Shown here: positions 32,999 to 39,662 of the stretch, in pieces
Layout: every line of letters starts with the position of its first letter
How positions within the stretch are numbered: position 1 is the first letter of the stretch
Assembly (NCBI RefSeq): GCF_001662305.1
Contig: NZ_BDEP01000005.1
Span: 98,382-162,381, forward strand
Source: Halomonas caseinilytica
GTDB lineage: Bacteria > Pseudomonadota > Gammaproteobacteria > Pseudomonadales > Halomonadaceae
DNA: 64,000 bases
Direction: 5' to 3'
The notes under the pieces: generated by a model
What the model was told of the DNA's origin: nothing
Databases searched by the model: none
The model's input: the letters and a program-made list of their open reading frames with translations, nothing else
Translations under genes and position numbers: made by a program

Positions 32999-33535
32999 AT
33001 GCATATAGCATGTCTTGCTTGGGGGTCATTGGTGTGGGATGCCCGCGACCTGGCTCTATCTTCGCCGTGGTATAAGGATGGCCCAAAAGTACCTGTGGAG
33101 TTTGCCCGACAGTCGAGTGGTCATAGACTGACACTTGTTCTTGGCCGATCGTTTCAGGAAATGCCTTCGTTATGGGCTTGGATGGATGGTGATGATCTAG
33201 ATCGCGCGATAGAGAGTCTTCGTCGAAGGGAGGAGACAGCGACCAAACGAATTGGAGTCTGGAGAACTGAGGAGAAAGCACCAGGCCTTATTCCAGGTTT
33301 GCCAGCTTGGGCAATAGCCAGAGGTGCTGATACCGTGATTTGGACTGCATTGTCGCCGAAATTCCAAGGTGAGGATGGCAGGGTTCCTTCCGTTGACGAG
33401 GCCTTGGCCTACTTTCGTTCACTGGGCCAAGAATACCAGCAAGGCGCTGAAGAGTATGTCAGAAAAGCTCCGGGGCAGATACGGACACCATACCGAGCGG
33501 AATTCGAAATGCACCTGAGATGGTTCCCAGAATAG
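32999..33535 (+). CDS. Hypothetical protein of a conserved YGSL-like (gamma-glutamylcyclotransferase-fold?) family, first cassette gene
   Basis: The 178-residue soluble protein starts MHIACLAWGSLVWDARDLAL and continues WYKDGPKVPVEFARQSSGHR and LTLVLGRSFQEMPSLWAWMD. The AWGSLVWD beginning resembles the YGSL nucleotide/substrate loop of gamma-glutamylcyclotransferase-like folds, and I recognise it as a conserved but uncharacterised family. Codon use is markedly less GC-rich than in flanking host genes. It starts at ATG 32999 after AAGGAGG. A good attC-like site begins 10 bp beyond its stop, so it looks like an integron cassette gene. The preceding 185 bp are AT-rich with no gene seen. Confidence 0.75.
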   Translation: MHIACLAWGSLVWDARDLALSSPWYKDGPKVPVEFARQSSGHRLTLVLGRSFQEMPSLWAWMDGDDLDRAIESLRRREETATKRIGVWRTEEKAPGLIPGLPAWAIARGADTVIWTALSPKFQGEDGRVPSVDEALAYFRSLGQEYQQGAEEYVRKAPGQIRTPYRAEFEMHLRWFPE

Positions 33536-33544
33536 CGGGCATAG

Positions 33545-33607
33545 ACTCAACCACAGCGTCAAAGCGGAACGGCTTTTCCGCTGGCGCTACAAATCTGGGC
33601 GTTAGGG
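33545..33607 (+). other. attC-like integron recombination site
   Basis: ACTCAAC (33545-33551) fits the RYYYAAC end and GTTAGGG (33601-33607) is close to the GTTRRRY end, 63 bp overall. Between them are nested arms: AGCG pairs with CGCT, and AGCGGAA pairs with TTCCGCT around CGGCTT. The spacing and imperfect hairpin are those of an attC site, placed between two same-strand cassette genes, 10 bp after one stop and 10 bp before the next start. Confidence 0.75.
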
Positions 33608-33617
33608 ATTGGCAGGG

Positions 33618-34376
33618 ATGAGTGAAAGATCACCAGATAAGTTTGCGCGAATTACGGCAGTCATATCGCTAGTCATTGCGATAGCTGCCGTTGCCATACC
33701 CTATGTTCAACAAAAAGCCGCTCTCATGCAGCAACAGGAGCAGTTTGATAAGCTCCATCGGGAAGATGTCTCTATCAAGTTGAATCCGTACTTAAAGGGA
33801 GTTATTTACATTACAGGGACAAAGCTCGAACGCTTGGGAAGCGTTGTTCAGGTTCCGTGGGAGCTCACCATTTCGAACACCGGGAGCCGACAACTTTCTA
33901 TCAAAAATTACGATCTGACGCGTGGTGATTCACCCGGGACAACGTTCTACTCAGATATTGATGGTGGGTTGCTAACCCTGGGTTCCCAGCCAGTTGGCTA
34001 CCCAATAATTCTAAAACCAGGTGAAATGCGGAAATTCTTGCTTTTCGTTGGGATTACTGTGCCCGACAAAGTAGTTGAAATACTGAAAGGTATAAACGAG
34101 GGGGATAATATCGATAGGGAGGTGGCCACTGCTGCATTAGCGAAAGAGGGGTTAGATCTATACGGAAACGAGGTCAGCTATAAAGAATTTGAAGGTGGCG
34201 CCTATTTTCTATCCGTTGATGAAAAGAATATGAATGGGCAAAGGTTCTGGTGTGTAGTGCACACTGGTCGCGGTAATAGTTTCGTAGTTTCGGCCAGTGA
34301 ATACGAAAGGCCGAGTGACAATGATCCCTTACTAAGGGATGCCGCCGACCGCTTTTCCGGTGCGGGGCGTCTCTAA
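33618..34376 (+). CDS. Hypothetical single-pass membrane protein, cassette gene
   Basis: The 252-residue protein is not recognised. Residues about 10-30 form one hydrophobic helix (FARITAVISLVIAIAAVAIP) followed by a short coiled stretch (QQKAALMQQQEQFDKLHRED). The remaining 210 residues look like a beta-rich globular domain (VPWELTISNTGSRQLSIKNY). The topology would place the large domain on one side of the inner membrane. Start ATG 33618 is chosen over TTG 33609, which is almost inside the attC site. Low GC, same strand, and attC-like ends on both sides support a cassette origin. Small membrane proteins in such arrays are sometimes defence effectors, but nothing specific supports that here. 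Confidence 0.7.
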   Translation: MSERSPDKFARITAVISLVIAIAAVAIPYVQQKAALMQQQEQFDKLHREDVSIKLNPYLKGVIYITGTKLERLGSVVQVPWELTISNTGSRQLSIKNYDLTRGDSPGTTFYSDIDGGLLTLGSQPVGYPIILKPGEMRKFLLFVGITVPDKVVEILKGINEGDNIDREVATAALAKEGLDLYGNEVSYKEFEGGAYFLSVDEKNMNGQRFWCVVHTGRGNSFVVSASEYERPSDNDPLLRDAADRFSGAGRL

Positions 34377-34403
34377 AAGGGCAGGTGAGACTAGGCGTTA
34401 TAT
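34341..34403 (+). other. Degenerate attC-like site (right end only clear)
   Basis: GGCGTTATAT with core GTTATAT (34397-34403) has the same right end as the attC-like site at 39585-39591. An internal block, ACCGCTTTTCCGGTG (34349-34363), aligns with the arm region of the site at 33545-33607. No RYYYAAC left end is visible; the site appears merged with the 3' end of the preceding gene. Confidence 0.4.
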
Positions 34404-34415
34404 GCCCTAAGAGGT

Positions 34416-35069
34416 ATGAGTGTGACTAAAAATCAACTGGCAAAAAGAATTGATCCATTCGATGCGTCGCTTCGGTATATGCTTGTTGTGGTGTTCCCGA
34501 AAAGCACATCAAAGAACTTTTCACTAGTTCTGAATATTGCAGAAGGAGCTGAGCAGTATGCGGTAGCAGACATAAATGGGAAGTCCACATATTTTGTCTG
34601 CTTTGGTGAAAGTCAGTCAGATGCAGGCCGAGCAGTTGCGATATTGGATTATGTGAGAACCTGGAAGGGAGTGCAGGTTTTTTCTAAGGGTAAGCTGCTG
34701 CAGAACTCTTATCATATGGCACCGGTGCTTAACTGCTATCTTGAATCGCAATCGTGTCGAGATTACCAAGCTCACTGCTACAAGGTAATTGATGACCCAT
34801 TCTCTGAAGAAGTTGAGGGGCGGGGTACATTATCGATAAGGGTAGTGGACAAACCGTCTATAAAGCACGAGGTTGAGATGGATCGTTACCTGTTCCCCTG
34901 TAACTTTTTATTCAATCGATTTAGGTTTCAGAAGGATCACCCATCTTCGATTGCTGACCAGATTCAGGCATCCGCTGTAAAGAGTGTCTGTGACTGGTGT
35001 CCAAATTTTGAGCCAGTCAAATGGAGGAAAGTGGGAACGCGAAAGGTTCTCAAGGATTTCTTCGATTGA
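34416..35069 (+). CDS. Hypothetical soluble protein, cassette gene
   Basis: The 217-residue protein is not recognised. It has no signal or membrane segment. Segments YMLVVVFPKSTSKNFSLVLN and GKSTYFVCFGESQSDAGRAV suggest alternating strands and helices in the N-terminal half. The C-terminal half is rich in Cys and aromatic residues (HCYKVIDDPF, SVCDWCPNFEPVKWRK). Start ATG 34416 lies 12 bp after an attC-like core, and another attC-like site begins 18 bp after the stop. Low GC and lack of family resemblance fit an integron cassette. Confidence 0.7.
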   Translation: MSVTKNQLAKRIDPFDASLRYMLVVVFPKSTSKNFSLVLNIAEGAEQYAVADINGKSTYFVCFGESQSDAGRAVAILDYVRTWKGVQVFSKGKLLQNSYHMAPVLNCYLESQSCRDYQAHCYKVIDDPFSEEVEGRGTLSIRVVDKPSIKHEVEMDRYLFPCNFLFNRFRFQKDHPSSIADQIQASAVKSVCDWCPNFEPVKWRKVGTRKVLKDFFD

Positions 35070-35087
35070 GAAAGTGCATGACAATAG

Positions 35088-35151
35088 TGTTAACTCGGGC
35101 TGGCTTCTACGCTGCTTCTCCGAAGCCAGCCGGTTACGCTAAGCGTTATAC
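35088..35151 (+). other. attC-like integron recombination site
   Basis: TGTTAAC (35088-35094) and GTTATAC (35145-35151) flank a perfect 10-bp inverted repeat, GGCTGGCTTC (35098-35107) with GAAGCCAGCC (35122-35131). The overall size of 64 bp and the GCGTTATAC right end match the site at 39514-39591. The left end departs from RYYYAAC at one position. Confidence 0.65.
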
Positions 35152-35171
35152 TGCATTGCATGAGAGTGTGT

Positions 35172-35200
35172 TTTCGACCTTTAGCGGGAATTGGTCGAAA
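35172..35200 (+). promoter_or_regulatory. Inverted repeat upstream of the OLD-nuclease/helicase pair
   Basis: TTTCGACC (35172-35179) and GGTCGAAA (35193-35200) form perfect 8-bp arms around 13 bases, followed by a very AT-rich stretch before the gene start at 35267. It could be an operator or a leader hairpin controlling expression of the nuclease/helicase cassette. No regulator gene is obvious nearby. Confidence 0.5.
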
Positions 35201-35266
35201 GTGTAAAAAGGAGTAATTTTAAAATTAATATCCTCTTGTTTCTGGTCCTTCTTTAAGGTTTTGCAC

Positions 35267-37420
35267 ATGAAAATCACTTCCTTTTCTTTAAAAAATTACC
35301 GGCGTCTGGCCAATGTAACCTTGGTGCTTGATGATAAAACAACGGTTCTTGTCGGCGCTAACAATAGTGGTAAAACCTCCTGCATTGGAGCGTTACATAC
35401 ATTCCTGAGAAGCCCAGACAACCTAAACGTTAGAGATATATCGAAGCAGAATTGGAAGGCAATCCAAAAGCTAGGTGAACAAGTCGAAGAGGAATTTCCT
35501 ACTAACGAGGAAATGGAGGACCTATCCGAAGATCTTGTCATGTTGTTGCCGAGCTTAGATATCGAGATAACGGCGGAAGCGAATGAGGCGTATAAGGTTC
35601 GTGATATTCTCCCTGACTTGGAATGGAGTGGTGGTGCTCTATCTGTTCGTATAAACTATGAAGTGACCGATGTCTCAAAAATGTTTCGCGAGTTTGTTGA
35701 TACAAGAGTTATAGTTTCCGGGCATGAGGGTGAGGTAAGTCTGTGGCCTAAGGATCTATGTGATTTCTTGGAGAAAGGCCGAAACTTCAGTAAGTTCATA
35801 AAGCAAAAGCACTACGTCTTGAGCAAAGGGGCCGAGACTAGTGAGGACGAAATTTTGCAGCCTCTCAAATCTGAAGCTTTGAAAAAATTAATTCGAGTAG
35901 ATGCTATATCCGAACAACGTGGACTAGGTGCTGAAGATGACGCAGACCAAAAAGGACCATATTCAGAAAAGCAGCGGCTCAACAAGCTACTTCGAGACTA
36001 TTATGAGGGTATTTTGAACCCAGAAGATTCCCCGGAGGCTGACGACCTCAAAGTCTTGGGGCAACAGCAAAATTTAGAAAAGGACTTTACCAAAAGGCTG
36101 AACAAGCAGTTTGAATCTCCTTTCGAAGAGTTGAAAAGTATGGGTTACCCTGGTATCGGTGGTAATCCAACTGTTGAAATTGCCGCGAAAGTTAGCGGAA
36201 CGGATGCTTTGCAAAAATCGTCATCGGTTCGATACCGTCTTGATGACAAGGAGGAAGAGTTTCTTCCTGAAAGTTACCTTGGGCTTGGCTACCAGAATCT
36301 AATATACCTAACCTTTAGGCTTTTAGAATTTCGCGACAAATGGATGCGTGTTGGCAAATCGGCTTCTTCAGAGGATAATGTCGAAGATCAGATTGAACCA
36401 ATTCACTTAGTATTGCTTGAAGAGCCGGAAGTTAATCTTCACGCTCAGGTTCAGCGTGTTTTTATATCGAAAGCTTACGATACTTTGCGGAATCATTCCG
36501 ATTTGCGCGACCAGGAAGAAAAGAAAGATAAGCCTGAATACCAGACTCAGCTCGTGATTAGTACTCACTCCAGTCATATTATTAATGACATTGACTTCAA
36601 AGATTTACGTTACTTTCGACGAAATGATCCGAATGCGTCCATCGCGATGGACCATACATCAATTGCAAATATGTCAGAACTTTTTGCGCACGCGAAAGAC
36701 GAGCTTTTGTTTGTAAGAAAACACTTGAAACTCACTCATTGTGATATCTTCTTTGCCGATGGCGTTATATTCGTTGAGGGGCAGGCTGAGCGCCTTCTGG
36801 TGCCAGAGTTTATTTCCAATAGCTTCCCAGACTTATCTAATCGGTACATCTCTATGCTTGAGGTGAGCGGTGCTCACACGCACAAATACAGAGAGTTAGT
36901 CGAGAAGCTTGGGGTCGCGACTCTAGTGCTGACTGATCTTGACTCTGTTGATAACCAAGGAAAGTCTTGCTTTCCGCAAAGAAATTCTGATCAAAAGAGC
37001 AATAATGATACTTTGAAGATGTGGCATCCACGGAAAGAAACTGTTGATGAACTAGTAGACTTACCAAAAACAGGACATGCGACAATAAGCCAAGGTGCGC
37101 CGCTTTACGTTGCCTTCCAGAAGCCGGCTCTGATTTGTGGGGAGGAAGCTTTGTCCCGAACTTTTGAAGATGCTTTGATTTTGGCTAATTTTGATTATGA
37201 GTATTTCCAGAAAAAACCCAAGATAAAAGCTGCCCATGAAAGTGGTGGTGAATCGTTGTCAAAGTCACTTTATGAATATGTGCAAGGATTGAATAAGGGG
37301 GACTTTGCCTTTGATTGCCTATTCCATCTCGCGGAGAATGAGTCGAATAGCTTCACTCCCCCCGAATACATGAGCGATGGCCTCAAATGGCTGGCAGCTC
37401 AGCTTTCACCAAAAACATAG
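35267..37420 (+). CDS. gajA: OLD-family ATPase-TOPRIM nuclease (GajA-like)
   Basis: This is a 717-residue overcoming-lysogenization-defect (OLD) type protein. The N-terminal ABC-like ATPase has Walker A GANNSGKT (30-37), a signature-like LGLGYQN (338-344), Walker B LVLLEEPEVNLHA (381 onward) and H-loop STHSSH (432-437). The C-terminal TOPRIM nuclease has its Glu in VEGQAE (503-508) and acidic pair in VLTDLDS (557-559). Pairing with a UvrD-like helicase 9 bp downstream is the Gabija architecture; GajA nicks DNA when nucleotides fall during phage growth. At 717 residues it is longer than the roughly 580-residue prototype. Start ATG 35267 is preferred over TTG 35261, based on AAGG spacing. Confidence 0.85.
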   Translation: MKITSFSLKNYRRLANVTLVLDDKTTVLVGANNSGKTSCIGALHTFLRSPDNLNVRDISKQNWKAIQKLGEQVEEEFPTNEEMEDLSEDLVMLLPSLDIEITAEANEAYKVRDILPDLEWSGGALSVRINYEVTDVSKMFREFVDTRVIVSGHEGEVSLWPKDLCDFLEKGRNFSKFIKQKHYVLSKGAETSEDEILQPLKSEALKKLIRVDAISEQRGLGAEDDADQKGPYSEKQRLNKLLRDYYEGILNPEDSPEADDLKVLGQQQNLEKDFTKRLNKQFESPFEELKSMGYPGIGGNPTVEIAAKVSGTDALQKSSSVRYRLDDKEEEFLPESYLGLGYQNLIYLTFRLLEFRDKWMRVGKSASSEDNVEDQIEPIHLVLLEEPEVNLHAQVQRVFISKAYDTLRNHSDLRDQEEKKDKPEYQTQLVISTHSSHIINDIDFKDLRYFRRNDPNASIAMDHTSIANMSELFAHAKDELLFVRKHLKLTHCDIFFADGVIFVEGQAERLLVPEFISNSFPDLSNRYISMLEVSGAHTHKYRELVEKLGVATLVLTDLDSVDNQGKSCFPQRNSDQKSNNDTLKMWHPRKETVDELVDLPKTGHATISQGAPLYVAFQKPALICGEEALSRTFEDALILANFDYEYFQKKPKIKAAHESGGESLSKSLYEYVQGLNKGDFAFDCLFHLAENESNSFTPPEYMSDGLKWLAAQLSPKT

Positions 37421-37429
37421 GGATAAGTT

Positions 37430-39397
37430 ATGTCAGAAGAATTCTACTTGGCGGACATGAAACCCGTAGATTATGACAGTAGCGTTGATAAATCTATCAG
37501 AGAGTGCCTGCGCATAGGTTCCGGAAAAGGCTTTATCACTTTCGCTGGGGCGGGATCAGGAAAGACCTATTCTCTAAAAGAGGCTCTTGATTTTCTAAAG
37601 AAAGAGTATTCTGGTGATTTTGTTCGTCAAGGAAAGAAAGTTGCCGTTGTAACATTTACGAACAATGCAGCCAATGAAATCGTGGACCGGGTTGAGCAAA
37701 GTCCTATCTTTGCGGTTTCGACGATTCATAGTTTTTGCTGGTCGGCTATTTCCGGTTTTAATGAAGATATTCGAAAGTGGTACTTGGAAACAATTCCCGC
37801 TGATTTAGAAAATCTCAAGGAAAAAGAAAGGAAAGGCCGCGCAGGAAAGGCTTCCGATGCTCGAAAAAGGGATATCTGCCGCCTGACTAAGAAAATGGAA
37901 TGGTTAGCGCAACCTCGCTCATTCGTTTACGATCCAAACGGCGTCAACTCTTCCCAAAATTCGCTGTCGCACGCAGATGTTTTGAAACTTTTCTATAACT
38001 TATTGACTACCAAGCCTATGATGGAAGAAATCATAGTAAACAAATTCCCTTTCATATTCATCGACGAAAGCCAAGATACTAATAAAGACGTAGTTGGTGC
38101 ATTCTTTGATCTGCAAAAAAATAAGTCGGATAAAGTAGTTGTCGGTCTGTTTGGGGATACTATGCAGCGTATCTTTGGCGGAGGAGAACCTGAGCTTGGT
38201 AAGACTAAGCCAAGCGGCTGGACTACTTTCGACAAAAAAATGAACCATCGCTCAGCGCGGCGCATCGTTGGTTTGGGTAATCAAATTCGTCGTGAGGATG
38301 ACAGACTTAATCAATTTGCCAAAGATGGAGCTGATGAAGGTTTCGTTCGCTATTTTTTACTGTCGCACGGTGTTTCAGATAAAGACAAAGTCGAAGCGGA
38401 AATTCGTGAGGCTATGGCGAAAGTTACGGGTGACGCGGACTGGGAAGACACTCAATCCAAAGAAACTGCTATTTTGCTTTTGGAACATAAAATGGCTGGG
38501 CGTCGGCTTGGTTTTCATGATCTTTGGGACAAGCTTTCAAAATCAGACAAGATTAAATATCGGATCTCTGAAGGTGAAAGTGCCGAGCTGAATTTCTTTT
38601 CTAGCATTGTTTTTCCTTTGGCTGAGGCGAGCCGGAAGAAAAAGCGAGCCGAATTGATGTATATCTTGAGAGAAAACAAGTCTCCGCTGTTGGAAGCCAG
38701 GGTGCTTGACGAAAATAAGGACGATCCGCTCGCGCTTGCTCGAGCCGCGGAACATGCATTTAGAAATGTGGTTTCAAATGATAAGGTCAGTTTTCGCTCA
38801 GTTTTAGAAGTACTTGCTAAGTACGATCTGCTTATAATTCCAGAAAAATTACAGTCGTTTGTGACAAATTCAGAAGAAACTGAGGTTGAACCAGAGTCAG
38901 ATCAAATGGGAGATAGGCCGGAGGTTGAACCAGAACCTGAAGAGCGGGATAATAGCGAGATTGCTGCTTGGGCTGAAGCTTTGGAGACTGATTTCTTCCA
39001 GATTCAGAACTATAAGAACTACATTGATGAGAATTCAATTTTTCGAACCCATCAAGGCGTGAAGGGTAATGAGTTCGAGCGTGTAATGGTTGTCATGGAT
39101 GATGATGAAGCAGGCGGATTCTTGTTTTCCTATGAGCAGTATTTTGGCGCTAAGGAGATTTCTCGAGAAAGTCAAAAGAAACGAAGTTCTGGAGAAGAAA
39201 CTGGTTTGGACCGCACTCGCCGGTTATTTTATGTCACATCCACTCGTGCAAAGAGTAGTTTAGCTCATGTGATTTATACATCCGATGTGACTAAAGTGAA
39301 GGAAAGCCTTATAGAAAAAAATTGGCGCGAAAATCTGAAGTCATTGAGGTGCAAAGTCACCTCTGAATCCACATTTAATGTTGATTCGCAAATTTAA
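37430..39397 (+). CDS. gajB: UvrD/Rep-like superfamily 1 helicase (GajB-like)
   Basis: The 655-residue SF1 helicase has Walker A FAGAGSGKTYSL (about 38-49), motif Ia VVTFTNNAANEI, motif II FIFIDESQDTN (208-218), motif III-like GLFGDTMQRIF, motif V HQGVKGNEFERV (541 onward) and motif VI RRLFYVTSTRAKSSL (about 600). An acidic linker (EVEPESDQMGDRPEVEPEPE) separates the later motifs. In Gabija, GajB is thought to hydrolyse nucleotides or DNA ends generated by GajA. The gene starts 9 bp after gajA, preceded by AGGGAT. It is longer than the roughly 490-residue prototype GajB, so a Gabija-like variant is the careful label. An attC-like site follows. Confidence 0.85.
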   Translation: MSEEFYLADMKPVDYDSSVDKSIRECLRIGSGKGFITFAGAGSGKTYSLKEALDFLKKEYSGDFVRQGKKVAVVTFTNNAANEIVDRVEQSPIFAVSTIHSFCWSAISGFNEDIRKWYLETIPADLENLKEKERKGRAGKASDARKRDICRLTKKMEWLAQPRSFVYDPNGVNSSQNSLSHADVLKLFYNLLTTKPMMEEIIVNKFPFIFIDESQDTNKDVVGAFFDLQKNKSDKVVVGLFGDTMQRIFGGGEPELGKTKPSGWTTFDKKMNHRSARRIVGLGNQIRREDDRLNQFAKDGADEGFVRYFLLSHGVSDKDKVEAEIREAMAKVTGDADWEDTQSKETAILLLEHKMAGRRLGFHDLWDKLSKSDKIKYRISEGESAELNFFSSIVFPLAEASRKKKRAELMYILRENKSPLLEARVLDENKDDPLALARAAEHAFRNVVSNDKVSFRSVLEVLAKYDLLIIPEKLQSFVTNSEETEVEPESDQMGDRPEVEPEPEERDNSEIAAWAEALETDFFQIQNYKNYIDENSIFRTHQGVKGNEFERVMVVMDDDEAGGFLFSYEQYFGAKEISRESQKKRSSGEETGLDRTRRLFYVTSTRAKSSLAHVIYTSDVTKVKESLIEKNWRENLKSLRCKVTSESTFNVDSQI

Positions 39398-39513
39398 GAA
39401 TCTATAGAGTCGAATGAATAGACAACTGATCCGTTGAGTTGTGATGTTATGACGAATTAAGTGAAAGGTCCGATTATGGAAGTTTAGGGTGGCTTGAGGC
39501 TTGCGCAAGCTCC

Positions 39514-39591
39514 GTATAACAAAGCGCTAGCGCTGCTGTTGGGCAAGTTTTCCGCTTCGCTCCAAATTTGCCGCTGAGTGCGGCGTTATAT
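39514..39591 (+). other. attC-like integron recombination site, end of the array
   Basis: GTATAAC (39514-39520) and GTTATAT (39585-39591) are near reverse complements and bound 78 bp. Inside, GGCAAGTTT (39542-39550) and AAATTTGCC (39564-39572) form imperfect arms around a roughly 13-base loop, and the right end reads GCGGCGTTATAT. This is the clearest attC by eye. It lies 116 bp after gajB and 71 bp before the 3' end of recD; the gap 39398-39513 has a small ACAACT/AGTTGT hairpin but no gene. Confidence 0.78.
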
Positions 39592-39662
39592 CTTTCTCAA
39601 GTGATGCTGCTGGTCGGAAACCGGCCCACAACCAATGATTGATCAAAGGGAGCTGATATCAA

